From: Asparagopsis taxiformis
Lineage: Eukaryota; Rhodophyta; Florideophyceae; Bonnemaisoniales; Bonnemaisoniaceae
Assembly: GCA_030407315.1 (NCBI GenBank)
Contig: JALQPE010000402.1
Coordinates: 1 to 39,650 of the forward strand
Direction: 5' to 3'
DNA: 39,650 nt
Position numbers and translations under genes: made by a program. Of this stretch, positions 1 through 10,644 are shown piece by piece (the stretch's first letter is position 1; each line of letters opens with the position of its first letter). The notes beneath the pieces were generated by a model. The model did no database searches, was not told the DNA's origin, and saw only the letters and a list, made by a program, of their open reading frames with translations.

Positions 1-182
1 GGTTTTATACCATGCTTGGGACCGATGTGGCCTTCGCCGCAAAGTTTCCAGTCTTCGAAGAGTTGATGGCGCCGTAACATCCTTTTCGACAGCAGTGAAG
101 CATGGTTTGACGTGCTCGATGAAGTCTATTCGCACCGATAGAGCAGAAGCTAGATCTCTACCACGACAAAGCTCCCCTATCT

Positions 183-2439
183 CATCCTGATGGATATGGT
201 GGAAAAGTAGAGACAAGAACCAGTGCGCAGCACAGTGTATTTAGGGACCTTGTGAGGAAGTTCTTCGACCGGTTGCAGTTTCTTATCGTCAACCCGGACC
301 TGTACACCTGGCCGGAGTCCGACCGCTGGGGGGCGCTGGAAATATACTTGTCAAGCGGAAATCCGGACAAGCTGCCAGCGTACTTTGACACCTCGACGAA
401 GACGTTATGGCTTCCTCCGCCCGCCCCACAAGCCGCCGACGCAGAAAAGGTCCCCAAGCCGGTTGATGACACTCCCACTCGTCGCAACACAGGAGGGAGA
501 GGTTTGGTTCCGTCGACAAGACACACAACCAGGCTTCAACTTGGACCTGGGAGGACCAGTCTTACTGCCCAAGGGCCGTCCCCCGTCACCGTCACCCCAT
601 GCGACAGAAGAGCAGGAAAGTGAAGGGCAGGCTCTCGCAAAGGACTTTCTTTCGAAAATGAGTCAGTATTGCCGGGTGTATGATGTCCCTTTCGAAGATT
701 TGGTCAGTGCCGACGAGAGCCGAGAACACGTGCCCATCACGGGCAACGTTCAGCTCATTCTGACAGATCCGCCCTACAATGTTCGTCGTAGAGGAACGAT
801 TCCAACTCTTCGTACGAGACAGGCTAACTGCAGAAGATATGCAGGCTAGCATCGAAGTGTTTGACGAGCTGTTGCGCCCCGGTGGCCACGGCATCGTGTT
901 CTGCTCCGTTTTGCAGTTCTACGAATGGTTCCATTACTTGGAAACGTACAAAGGACCGCAGTCAGAAGGCCCAACGATGCTGCTGCCAGAGATGACGGGT
1001 CGGATGAAGAAGAGGTTACGTCCATGAATTCGGACTCCGAAGCATCGCAGCACAGTGGCGAAGAAAGTGCGGATGAGGAGGAGGACGAGGAGGACGTCGT
1101 TCGGAATTCAGTTTTCTTCGTTGACGAGGTACCTCTGTTGTTTGTACGACTACCTGGGCACCTCTATCAAATGCCGGGGCGGAAGAGGTACCAACGCATG
1201 AACATGGCAGAGGTCGCTATCCACTTCTGGAAGCGAGGTGTTCCGTTCAAGACTGGAAGCGAGATGGTGGCCTATAGGAACTACGGATACATGGACGGCA
1301 CGTACCCGGCGTGGTGCAACGTCACCATCAATATGCCCGCCATCGATTCGAATGAGATAGTGTGGCGAACAAGGAGCACAACCGGTGCTACGGTCAGAGT
1401 TCGTGCAGAGCAGAAGAGCGTCGCTCTCATGATGGAGTTGATCAGCCAGCATTCACAGCCTGGTGATATTGTTGTCGAGATCCATTCTCTGGCACTTTCG
1501 CAACGGGAAAAGCAGCTATGAGCTTGCCTGAGCACCGTGTTTTCGTGGCAGTGACATGGACAAATGTGTGTGGGCACGATCGCTTCCAAAGCTGTGTGCA
1601 GTCATGTCACGTGTAATTCTTTCAAACAACACTGACATGAGGGTCACGACAGAAGCGAAACAGAGTGCTGGAGAAGTTCTTGGCGTCCACCTCTGTCACG
1701 ATGCGTACGCAGAGGGAACGCAGGATCATCGAACCCCACCTGGCCTTCCCCTGTACCAGAGGTTCCCGAAATATATTCGGCAGTACCTCTGGCAGCTGTG
1801 CCCAGAGTCGATTGCGTCGCACGAGCACATGGAAAAACCGGTACATTATTGGCCACCTTCCCTGCGCCGCTGGTTGCAAACTGAAACCCTCGCGTGATGC
1901 GGGCACACGATTGTGTTGCGAAAAAATTGAGCGTTCGACCATCGCTGATTAAGCATCCAAATGCAGGAAGAGGGCTCTTCGCTGAACAGACATTTAATGT
2001 TGGCGACGAAGTATGTGCAACTACGGAACTGTTGTGTACTCTGATATGAGCAAGGAGTCGATGAGGTTCGCGTACGGAGAGGGTCACATGGCGATAACGA
2101 AGGAAACATTCTTGATGTATGCCATCAAGTGTATGCAACAGCGGAGGACGACGAAAACATCGAGCATCCAATTTGGATTGTTCCGGCTCCGTTCTGTTCG
2201 GCGCAGTTCATCAAACGACCCGCGGTATTTGCGAGGTGAGGACACTCCGGCGGAAGACACCAGGTGGGATGGCCAACGTTGAGTTTGTCGAGAACTACAG
2301 CAGCGGTTCGACGGGGAAGAAGCTCAAGGCGAAGGACCTAGAAAATCCGAAGATCATTGTAGTACGTGCAATCCGCGATATCCGTCCGGGGCAGGAGCTC
2401 TACGTTCATTATGGGACAGCGTTTAGAGCATGGAATTAG
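183..2439 (+). pseudogene. Decayed DNA amino-methyltransferase-SET fusion gene (copy A)
   Basis: The segment reads as one gene broken across all three frames. Around 183-620 it matches the linker upstream of the MTase in the intact copy at 15266. Motif IV, TDPPYN, lies near 765-780 and is followed at once by a frame change. The MTase core continues at 800-960 (RPGGHGIVF) and 1120-1460 (RAEQKSVALM..GDIVVE). Motif I survives as FSGTF near 1480, but only in a different frame from the preceding GDIVVE. A SET domain follows: AGRGLFAEQTF near 1963, NDPRYLRGED near 2212 and RDIRPGQELYVHYG near 2374-2420. The order DPPY then FxG is the permuted beta class of N6-adenine/N4-cytosine MTases. SET domains normally methylate histone lysines. 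At least five frame changes mean no functional product. The ParB-like N-terminus lies off the left edge or is lost. Domain identity is confident; exact breakpoints are not. Confidence 0.72.
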
Positions 2440-2464
2440 GAAAGATGTTTTCATTTCGACTACA

Positions 2465-2470
2465 AATAAA
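2465..2470 (+). terminator. Poly(A) signal AATAAA after copy A
   Basis: A perfect AATAAA lies 25 bases after the SET-domain stop codon, as expected for the 3' end of a eukaryotic gene. It supports 2439 as the original end of the fusion gene. Confidence 0.5.
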
Positions 2471-2774
2471 GCTACGTTCCAGAGTTGAAGTATATCATAT
2501 AATGCAGCATGTCCAGCCACCATTACTCCAGGTGAAACCTATTGAGCAGTACTCGCCTGTCAAAAACCAATCGTTCACACTCTAGGTGCACTTCGTCCGA
2601 GCAGTGAACCTGACTGCTTGGATGCTGTTATGCGTGCAGATGCAAAATACACGACCAAGTTGAAATGGACGCCCGGTGGATGTCCAGCTCAGTTGCATTG
2701 CTGTCCGGCCCAGAAATTCTACAATTCAGGGCAGAAAAAAATATTGCAAAAACATCGATTTCAGCGGGTCGATT

Positions 2775-2830
2775 GTGCCGTACGGCACACCCCCATCTCA
2801 AAAACATGTTCACATGTGCATGTTTTTGAG
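2775..2830. repeat. Two adjacent palindromes in the 2440-3090 gap
   Basis: GTGCCGTACGGCAC (2775-2788) is a perfect 14-bp palindrome. At 2797-2830 there is a near-perfect 34-bp inverted repeat with arms CTCAAAAACATG and CATGTTTTTGAG. Nothing coding was recognised in the rest of 2471-3090, which separates copy A from the transposon gene starting near 3091. Confidence 0.6.
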
Positions 2831-3090
2831 AATAGCCCAAATTTTAATTCAAATCAGGATGTCTTCCGGACATAGGGCTGCTCGCGGCCTAGCTCTACAG
2901 CTGTAATTGTACCTCATTAAATACTGTTGATGACTGTCTACCGTATACAATCTGGGCTGTTGGCGTATTATCCGGTACTTGACCTGACCTGAACGTTCAT
3001 CGCAGACCGTTGTGGTTACCGACACTATACAGCAATCTTTTTGTATCTCGTGCAACTCAATCGTTCCATCGCTTCCGGGAAAGCTTCATT

Positions 3091-5374
3091 ATGCCGCCGC
3101 GTATTGCGAAGAAAGCCTCCAAAGCCTCCGGGCCTCCAGAAAACCCGGTCAGCAGCTGCTGTATCGAGTGCCCGACAATCCCGTGCGAAGAAGCGGTCTG
3201 GGCCTACCGGCAGCATTGAACCGCGGTCCGGTAGTCGCAAGACGGACCGGCGCAGAACTGGGGATCCGCAGCGAGAAAGTGAGGAAGGAGGAACGGCGCG
3301 GAGAGAGATGGGGCTTGACCGAGGCAAGCGTGCTCGCAGGGACAGTGAACATCATGATGATGACATGATAGTGGCTCAAAACATGTTGGAATTGCGGCAG
3401 AGTGCTATGGCAAAGGTAGTTCCTCCTGGGTCGGCAGATGCGGAGGTGCTGCAGACGGAGTCCCAGCCGGGGGTTCCCGAGACACTGGAGGCTGTGACCC
3501 CCACTGCGCCAACTATGCCGAGTACATCAGCCCCAGCAGGTAATGCAGTCAGGGACCCGAGGATAGCGGCAAGGGATGTTGTTTCTGAGCAATGTTCACA
3601 GGATGCCAACTATCATCGGCGGTCAGGTGGTACTGAGGGGAGAGAGCAGCCGGAGTGCGGGCCTCGTCACAACAGACTGTCATTGGTGCCAAATATGCGC
3701 GTAACGCCCCCGCGACGTCAGGCTATTGGCGATGGAGGACATCATATTCCCGATAGCGTGCGAGATGGGGGGTCGGTGAGGGCAGAGAGGTTGCATCCGC
3801 CGGAATCCATCGATTTAATGGCGAGTCGCATCAATGCGCAGAAGAAGAAGATCGCGGAGCTGGAAAAAAAGTGTTTAGCCAGGACATAGCAAACAAGGCG
3901 TCACCACGGAGATAGTTGCGTTGGAGGCTAAGGTGAAGACTCTGCAGGCGGAAAATGCCAGCCTTACTGCAATTGCGAGAACAGGTAGAATCAGTGATCA
4001 CGGTGGCGGTAAGTCGAAAATACAGAAAGCCATTCCTGTGAAATACCTTGGAGTTCTTAGGGCGGTTGAGGAAAACCTGACAAAGTGGTGTAAGAACGAG
4101 ACTATGGAGCTGGACCCTATAGCGGAACAAACGCAGAGACGTTGGACTGGACGTACCATCGAGGTAGAGCCGGTAGAAGGGACACTTTGGAGCGAAAACG
4201 GTGTAGGATATATTGCTACCCCTCCAGGCTATATCATCAAGAATCTGCAGTGGTATACACCTTCGTACAGAGACGAGAGTGATCTGCTAAATGACTTGGT
4301 GCGACACGTACTGCGTCAAAGTCCGTGGTGTGATGTGTTTTCCGATGAGGAGCAGCGTGTGTGCTGTCAAGAGGCTGTGGCGGGAGCAAGGAATTGAAAG
4401 TGAAGGTGACGCAGAAACTGTCCGACGTGATGAGTGCACGGAAGCGTAATGCGAGGGACAGATTGTTCGGTTCGCTGGGGTACACGAAATTAATGTCTAG
4501 ATGCACGATGCTGACGACGCGAGCTGAGATGGACGAGCGAGAGGATCAAAAGCGCGAAGCGTCTGAGAAGCTTTTGAAACGGGAAAGCAACGGTGATTTG
4601 GATATGGGGAGGTGGCGAACGGCACCGTTCTCAGAGCTGCGATACAGCAAAGGCATGGTTCCTGACAGCTTCGAAATGGAAGTGAATGGTGATGCATGGT
4701 TTAACAACCGAGTAGCTGTGAATGTGCTGGACATCTTCAGGGGTTATTCGATACGACCAGAACAAGTAATGGACATAGAGACGAGCATACTAACGCTGGC
4801 GCGCCTGGATGCTTGGCTAGTGACTACTGTGGAGTGTTTGGATGAACCGAAGGGGAAAGGAGGTGCACGGCAGAAGGAGTTTACAAGGCGGTACAGTCAA
4901 TATGTGGGGGTAGCTTTTCAGCAATTAGTTGGTATGGTGGTGTACTGCATGTCTTGTCTCCAAGGCTCGCAAGCAAGGGAAGAAACGGACGTTGTCGAGA
5001 GCGAACAGCGGACTAGTGCACAGTCACGGCATGTGTTTGCAAGCCGTACTGTGACGAGAGAGGCTGTTGAAGTGTGGCAAAGCGGAGAGGGGTCTGGAAT
5101 TGTTCATGTCGTTGATGATGTAAACCGCTGCTCATCACTTGTTCTAGTGTCCGAGGATTGGATTCAATCGCATATTACGTCAAACCTCGGTGCTGTAATG
5201 GATTGTGTGATTGCGCAAGGACTAATTGGCGCAGAACTTTTCGTCGTTGACCCATATGCTGGACACCTGAGTGCAAACCTGAATGTCGAAATCAATGCCC
5301 CACAGTATGGGGGCATGGAGCGGCGCCATGCAGCCACTGCTGATAACGGTTTTGGCGTAATGGAGGATGGTTGA
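3091..5374 (+). pseudogene. Frameshifted basic/coiled-coil gene, probable partner ORF of the adjacent transposon
   Basis: I do not recognise a family. The likely start is the ATG at 3091 (MPPRIAKKASKASG, basic), after which the frame shifts into the stretch ending at 3889. That stretch is Arg/Lys/Ser-rich and low in complexity (KKRSG, DRRRTG, RGKRARRD), like a disordered nuclear or DNA-binding tail. Heptad-like segments follow: INAQKKKIAELEKK at the end of this frame and LEAKVKTLQAENASL at 3921 in another frame, suggesting one coiled coil broken near an A-run at 3864-3870. A third frame (about 4380-5374) continues with SARKRNARDRLFGSLGY and a helical region. The gene points at the transposase gene on the other strand; the stops are only 77 bases apart, as in two-gene DNA transposons. 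A second transposon protein is therefore the best guess. Three frames are needed, so it is probably dead. Confidence 0.5.
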
Positions 5375-5449
5375 AATTAGTGCAGTAAATGTGACGTTGA
5401 CTAGAAGGTTTTCATGTAGTACATTATCAATAGAGTGCTGCGATTTAGA

Positions 5450-5455
5450 TTTATT
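5450..5455 (-). terminator. Poly(A) signal overlapping the transposase stop codon
   Basis: On the minus strand the gene ends GAAGAATAAATC. The TAA stop (5453-5451) is embedded in AATAAA. Such overlap is economical and fits a compact element with two convergent genes whose stops are 77 bases apart. Confidence 0.5.
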
Positions 5456-8400
5456 CTTCTTCATTATCATCTGTGAATTGGTAATCAGTGTTGGTGTAGA
5501 AGCGGTTGAGATAGAAACGGTGGTCCGACCAGTGCATTTGTTTCGTAAATGGCTTGACTGGAAAGTTACTTCGTACGATGTGCACGGTGCCAGATATAGT
5601 AGATGCAGGAATGAGGTCAAACCAAGGACCACCTGCACTGTGGGATGCAGTGTCATTGCTGTCAACGGATCCGTTGTCCGGGTCCCATGTGGACCACTTT
5701 AAACAAATGCACCCAAGTGATTTTTCCACAGCGGTTTTTGGGGCAAAGCAGGCCATATACTGAACGAAAGCGAGTTCTACAGGTTGAAACAGGTTTGGAG
5801 ACTGCAGGCGTACCAGTGCCAGGACGCGCCCTACCCATATGGTTGTGTAGTCATCGGCAGTTCCGGAGATGAAGACAAAGGAGTACTGCGATCTCTTTGC
5901 GGGGCCGAACGATGAAGTTGCAAAGACGCGCTGCTGCTTGTGCCTCGACACGTTTGTGGGGCGAAGCATGCCACTGTGCGGGTCAAAGTCGTCGGCATCT
6001 GGGACGTACCCTCCCATGACGTAGGCGGACTTTACCACGGTGACGGAAATGTCCATGTCATGTATTGGAGGGCCTTCTGCCGTGGCGCGCAGTCTAGCGA
6101 GGGTGAGGAACGCTTGTGCAGCTGTGTCACCGAGTTGCTGGAATAGCGTTATGGTGCCAGACGGGAACGAGGAGTTGTGCAGAGGCAAAAGAGTGGCAGG
6201 ATCGGGCTGTCCGTCGATATCTGCAACGAGGAGGGTTGCATCGGGCAGCAGGGAGGCAAAGTCGTGCAGTGCAACGGTGAATCCGTCGCGAACGAGTACT
6301 GCACCGTCTGTGGGCGATATCATGCGTGGGTTTCCCAATGTGTTCGATGGGGTGTGACCAGTTGGAGTGGCCAAGGAGAATTCCATGTGGCGAATAGTCT
6401 CTTCCATGGCTGTGGAGCGCCTTCGAGAGGTTTTCCTATAACTCTGTTTGAACAGAAGATGCGAGTGTTCGTAGGGGCCTGCATCAATGTGTTCCAGGGC
6501 GCCATATCTCTGCAGGTCACCGGGAAGATGGTCAAGAAGATGGAACTTGAAAGTTTTGAGACCTGTGGTGTGGAATGGGCCGAGCGTGGAGAGCATTGAT
6601 TGTTTGAAATAGGAAATGGAGTTCTGGAGGCTTTCGAGTTCGGCGGCAGTCCAGTGCTTGATGCGACCGCGTTTCATGACCCATGCGACGAGGTCAGAGT
6701 ATTGCGTGCAGATGGAAGTGAGGGGGGCTGTATCTACTTCGTCACAGCATGTGTCAATGAATGCTGCGATGAAAGGGAACACCATGTCGACATGGTGATA
6801 GTCTTTGGCTGCGAGCATGCCGCGTATGCCGTCCTCCGTGAAGAGGCCGTTCAAATTGGTGCCCTTCTCACCCTTGGAGAAGTCGACATGAAGACCGGTG
6901 ATGTAGTAGTCGCGTTCGATAGCGGACAGAATGCTGTTTGAGCCGGCGAGGATGGATTTTTTCAGCTTCTTGAAGGTGCGAGGTGTCCCGGAATGGGAGG
7001 CAGTGGTGGTGGTGAGGTCTGGGGAGCTGAGGCGGTGGACAATGCACTGTTTGATGAGCTTTGAGATGCCGAGGTGGAGATTGTGCAGAGACTCGAAGGA
7101 GAAAATGTTGTAGGGGTCTAGGGGACTGTTGGTGGGTAAAAGAGCGGTCGATTCGAGGACAGAGTGTTGTTCGAGGGAGAGAGCTTCGAGCGGAGCAGTT
7201 GTATGCTCCTGAGCGCTCTCTTGGCGTGCAGAGCGTGTATCATCGAGGGAGCGGGGCTGGTGTGGCGCGGTGGATTCAAGTTGAGTGGCGGGGATGTAGC
7301 AGCGGTGGCAGGGATGTGTGGTGGTAGTGCTGTTGCGAGTGCATGACAGCTCTTTGGCCTCTGGAAAGTCGCAGCAATAATTGGCTAGGATGGGAAAGCA
7401 TTGGCGGGCAGTTGCAGTGGAGTCTGTGCAGGGGAACCCGGAAGAGAACGCGGTGGATAGGGACGAAAACACTTTTTCGAGTGCTTTATGAAGAATATCA
7501 ATTTTGCGAGCGCGACTAGCAGAACTAGAGGTTGTCGGCATTTCATCACCGAACAAGGCGTTGGACGAAGGGTTAACAATGTACGGAAGATACCCGACGA
7601 TGGTGAGGCCGGTACGGATGCAGTGGCGATGGAGGGGGGCGGAGAAGTTGAGCAGTGTGACGTGTATGGGGTATGCGACGATTGCGAAGCTCTTGAGGCT
7701 TGTGCTGCTCTTGTCGGAGTACACTTGGAGGAGGCCGGCAAAGGAGGAAGCGGTGGGATCATTTTCCTCTGCCCATACGACCTGTGGATCTTCCGAGAGC
7801 TGCACGCGCTGTCTAGTAACCTGGTGCAGCGTTTTCGCGAATTCTGTGTGTAGGGGATGAGAAAATATTGCGGTGCCGTCTGGGGCGGTCTGTGGGGAGG
7901 GGTGGAAGAGAGTATTTTGGTCGTTAGCCAGTGCTAACTGCCTGCGGAGCATGTCGACTGGGTCGCGGAGGTACAGCTGTGCCGAGTACTTACCAGTTTT
8001 GTCTGGAATGATGTGGCTCTTGTAACCTTCGGTGCGGAAATGTGTTTCGACCATGGAAGCGGTAACGTGGCGACATTCTTCTACGGTGCGAACGGCGCTG
8101 TTGAACTTTTCTAGGGAGAATGCGGGGTCTTGTAGGATGGTGATGACTTCGCTCACGCGGCCAGCGCCGGCCTTGTACTCGAGGGTTGTGAGACTGGCGG
8201 CGAGGGATTGCACGAGGAGGTCTGCGCGGGAGGGGGTTGAGGTTGGTGGCAGTGAAGCGTCACAGGGTGAGTCGCTGGAGGAAGCACGACCAGATTCTGG
8301 GTCTGGGGAGCTGGGTTGCGGGGAATCATGGTCGCCGTTTCGAGCAGGCTCATGGGTGACGGCAGGGACACGAGCGTTGTTGAAATGTTGGGGAGAGGGG

Positions 8401-8489
8401 TTGAAACGGTAGCGACACGTTCGCTCATGCAGCGCGAGCGCATAAGCATCTACGCAGTAGTAGAAGCATCCTTCATACTTGCATTCCAT
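5451..8489 (-). CDS. Plavaka/Tnp2-like DNA transposase with N-terminal zinc finger
   Basis: A 1012-residue protein in one unbroken frame. The N-terminus has a zinc-finger pattern C3-x4-C8-x12-H21-x3-C25, followed by a disordered Ser/Pro linker to about residue 90. The core has the signature blocks of cut-and-paste transposases of the Plavaka/CACTA-related group: YSDKSSTSLKSFA (257-269, D259 a candidate catalytic acid) followed by YPIHVTLLNFS; CCDFPEAKEL (372-381) and CHRC (394-397); SFESLHNLHLGISK (464-477); and KFHLLDHLPGDLQRYGALEH (648-667) then YEHSHLLFK (673-681). The C-terminus (about 870-1012) is a beta-rich region of unknown role. Residues are read from the sequence; the family comes from the block pattern, without a database search. 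The frame is intact, so recent activity is possible. Its stop codon lies inside an AATAAA. The gene is convergent with the coiled-coil gene at 3091. Confidence 0.72.
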   Translation of the reverse strand: MECKYEGCFYYCVDAYALALHERTCRYRFNPSPQHFNNARVPAVTHEPARNGDHDSPQPSSPDPESGRASSSDSPCDASLPPTSTPSRADLLVQSLAASLTTLEYKAGAGRVSEVITILQDPAFSLEKFNSAVRTVEECRHVTASMVETHFRTEGYKSHIIPDKTGKYSAQLYLRDPVDMLRRQLALANDQNTLFHPSPQTAPDGTAIFSHPLHTEFAKTLHQVTRQRVQLSEDPQVVWAEENDPTASSFAGLLQVYSDKSSTSLKSFAIVAYPIHVTLLNFSAPLHRHCIRTGLTIVGYLPYIVNPSSNALFGDEMPTTSSSASRARKIDILHKALEKVFSSLSTAFSSGFPCTDSTATARQCFPILANYCCDFPEAKELSCTRNSTTTTHPCHRCYIPATQLESTAPHQPRSLDDTRSARQESAQEHTTAPLEALSLEQHSVLESTALLPTNSPLDPYNIFSFESLHNLHLGISKLIKQCIVHRLSSPDLTTTTASHSGTPRTFKKLKKSILAGSNSILSAIERDYYITGLHVDFSKGEKGTNLNGLFTEDGIRGMLAAKDYHHVDMVFPFIAAFIDTCCDEVDTAPLTSICTQYSDLVAWVMKRGRIKHWTAAELESLQNSISYFKQSMLSTLGPFHTTGLKTFKFHLLDHLPGDLQRYGALEHIDAGPYEHSHLLFKQSYRKTSRRRSTAMEETIRHMEFSLATPTGHTPSNTLGNPRMISPTDGAVLVRDGFTVALHDFASLLPDATLLVADIDGQPDPATLLPLHNSSFPSGTITLFQQLGDTAAQAFLTLARLRATAEGPPIHDMDISVTVVKSAYVMGGYVPDADDFDPHSGMLRPTNVSRHKQQRVFATSSFGPAKRSQYSFVFISGTADDYTTIWVGRVLALVRLQSPNLFQPVELAFVQYMACFAPKTAVEKSLGCICLKWSTWDPDNGSVDSNDTASHSAGGPWFDLIPASTISGTVHIVRSNFPVKPFTKQMHWSDHRFYLNRFYTNTDYQFTDDNEEE

Positions 8490-9088
8490 GTCGAGTTTTG
8501 ACGCAAAAGGGAGGATTGCGAGCTGAACAGGGGAGACTGTGCCGTCCAGATGCGACCAATTTTATTTTGTGGTGCTTTCGAGACTTGGAATGTAACGTGT
8601 TCGTTCGTAGTTTTGTGGGTAGTAGTTTTGTGCTCACTCCAGCTGACATCCCAACGGTGGAATTTAACCGAGAGTTCAATCATTTCCAACTGTTACATCA
8701 CATTGCGTGCTGGCAACGTGTGCATGGAAGGACGAACGACTGCCCTGGGAGATGAATTTTCAATTAATTCATTACTAATAATAAATTTTTTATTTCCAAA
8801 CTTCGTGGAATCTGAATGTGCTTTACAGCGGATATGCCACGGATCATGTAAGGAAAGCAAATGGATTCTCATATATATGATTATATGTTTATATTCGTTG
8901 TTCTCGATCCGGATCTCATTGTTCGGGGAATCAGAGACCATGGCTTGGGCCATACTCAATCTCGCTGCCGGCGATGATTTCGAGTATGCACAGCAAGACT
9001 TAAGCGGACGCAGAAAGCAGTCCGGTCGACGCCGCAGGCTCCACTCCGCCCTCATCACCGACTGAGATTCTTTGACCGCCTTTGCTTT

Positions 9089-9155
9089 GTACGTGTGCGA
9101 ATCTTGATCAAGATTCGCGCACGTACCTTCGTTCCATCCTCTACCCTCGAGGGTA
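9089..9155. repeat. 38-bp palindrome followed by a 14-bp palindrome
   Basis: At 9089-9126 the arms GTACGTGTGCGAATCTTG and CAAGATTCGCGCACGTAC meet at a central GATC-containing axis with one mismatched pair. TACCCTCGAGGGTA (9142-9155) is a perfect palindrome. They sit about 600 bases upstream of the transposase start and could mark an element end. No coding sequence was supported in 8490-9960; it is partly AT-rich (about 8755-8900). Confidence 0.6.
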
Positions 9156-9164
9156 TGCGTTGAG

Positions 9165-9625
9165 GGAAGCGTGGGTTTTGAGTCTGACTATTTCCGTTGA
9201 TGCGATATTTTTCATGGGAAGCCTGTTGACTGATGGTGTGTATTGAGCGGAGGATGGAAGAGAGGTACGTGAAGTTTTGAAAGTATGCTGTGAGGGAAGG
9301 TTGGTTTTGAGTCTGACTGTTGTGGTTGATTCCGATGTGGTGTAGATGATGCAGGAATGTTGATGACAGAAGGTAAGTTTCACTGAGCACCAAGACTTGT
9401 TTTGCGAAGATATGGACTGCTGACTTTGATTATTCATTGCAAGGTTTTTGGATCATGGTTTGTATTTTGTGTAGGATGGATGATTCAGTCATCCTCTCGG
9501 AGAGGTAAGTAAGGGAGTTTCTAGGATATCTGTCGTAGTAAGCGTTGCTTTTGAATCTGACTGTTGTGGTTGATTTTGATGTTTTGTATGTGATGCAGGA
9601 GTGGTGAAGCAGGAACGGCAGGACT
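9165..9625. repeat. Imperfect long repeat sharing a TTTGAGTCTGACT block
   Basis: Three related segments each contain TTTTGA(G/A)TCTGACT followed by TGTTG(T/A)-like sequence and, in two of them, a GATGCAGGA block: near 9173, 9303 and 9545. Spacing is about 130 and 242 bases, so this is a decayed repeat rather than a clean tandem array. Minus-strand frames across it are repetitive shadows, not genes. Confidence 0.45.
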
Positions 9626-9960
9626 GAAGGAGAGTGAAGAAGGGATGTAGGAAGATGGGGAATGAAGCTGTGAGGTGTTTCTGGTATGTGTATATTTTGG
9701 GGCATACGATAGAAGTGAGAGTGCGTTTCAAGTGGTGTAAGATTTTGCTGACCATGTTCATGTTTGATGTCTTGATGATTTAATGGGCTGGGGTGGTGTC
9801 GAGGAAAGCGGGGATGGTATTGGGAAGGAGCGTATTTTTTGTAATCTAGGTCGTGAGGGTTCTTGAAGTATGTGCGGATGGTGGTGCATGGCGTTCGGAT
9901 GGTAGGGAGAACGTGATAGTGAGGGAGATGGGTGATCGACGATATGCTGACAGGTATTTT

Positions 9961-10104
9961 GTATTCTGGCTGGATACGTATTTCGTATTCTGGCTGGATA
10001 CATATTCCGTATTCTGGCTGGATACGTATTTCCTATTCTAACCGGGTATTTTTTTCCTATTCTGACCAGATATGTATTCCATATTCTAGAGAGACGTATT
10101 GTAT
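9961..10104. repeat. 24-bp tandem repeat, about six units
   Basis: The unit GTATTCTGGCTGGATACGTATTTC starts at 9961, 9985 and 10009 with few changes. It continues in degraded form at about 10033, 10057 and 10081 (CTATTCTAACC, CTATTCTGACC, ATATTCTAGAG). The decay is progressive to the right. There are no spacers, so it is an ordinary tandem array. Confidence 0.8.
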
Positions 10105-10212
10105 ACGAGCAGTTTCCTAAATGAGAGAATAAAATACGGTCCGATATGGGCCCTGAATTTACCATCCGCTGTAATTTCTTCCCTCCCGGTTTTCGCTGAT
10201 ATATTGTATACT

Positions 10213-10513
10213 GGATGTCGGGTCCTAGTATTCCGCCAAACGTACTAGAGAAAGTGGATGTCGGGTCCTAGTATTCCGCCAAACGTACTAGAGAAAGTGG
10301 ATGTCGGGTCCTAGTATTCCGCCATATGTACTAGAGAAAGTGGATGTCGGGTCCTAGTATTCCGCCATATGTACTAGAGAAAGTGGATGTCGGGTCCTAG
10401 TATTCCGCCATATGTACTAGAGAAAGTGGATGTCGGGCCCTAGTATTCCGCCATATGTACTAGAGAAAGTGGATGTCGGGCCCTAGTATTCCGCCATATG
10501 TACTAGAGAAAGT
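10213..10513. repeat. 43-bp tandem repeat, seven complete units
   Basis: Units begin GGATGTCGGG at 10213, 10256, 10299, 10342, 10385, 10428 and 10471, exactly 43 bases apart. Each contains CCTAGTATTCCGCC and GTACTAGAGAAAGT. Variation is limited and ordered: the first two units read AAACGTAC where the later ones read ATATGTAC, and the last two read GGGCCC instead of GGGTCC. This points to local expansion by unequal exchange. Confidence 0.92.
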
Positions 10514-10635
10514 GGACGTCCGCATCCAAAAATTTTTTATTTGTTTTGGACGCGGACGTTCATTTGTTCTAGTAAATCTCGGGGCCGACTAGGACCCGTA
10601 CTAGAGAGACTGGACGTCCGCGTCCACTTCCGAAA
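10514..10635. repeat. Inverted GGACGTCCGC / GCGGACGT sequences after the 43-bp array
   Basis: GGACGTCCGCATCC (10514) is followed by the inverse GGACGCGGACGT (about 10548) and again by GGACGTCCGCGTCC (about 10613), next to CTAGAGAGACT like the array units. A related GGACGTCCGCG occurs near 14620, beyond the gene pair 10645-13891. These may be terminal or subterminal motifs of an element spanning that pair; this is inference. Confidence 0.35.
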
Positions 10636-10644
10636 ACACAGACG

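Noticed and set aside
1644..2171. 175-residue minus-strand frame
   Set aside because: It is the antisense shadow of the copy A MTase-SET remnant, where SET motifs read on the plus strand.
5451..8489. Assignment of the transposases to the KDZ group known from fungal TET/JBP elements
   Set aside because: The Plavaka/Tnp2-like blocks (DFPE..CxxC, LHxLxLG, KFHxLxH..YG) fit better, and KDZ hallmarks were not seen. A profile search would decide.
8550..9065. 171-residue plus-strand frame ending in a basic GRRKQSGRRRRLHS segment
   Set aside because: Mostly AT-rich, hydrophobic and low in complexity, overlapping the 5' flank of the transposase gene. No domain or homology within the window supports it.
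10213..10513. 43-bp repeats as a CRISPR array
   Set aside because: Units are directly head to tail with no spacers.
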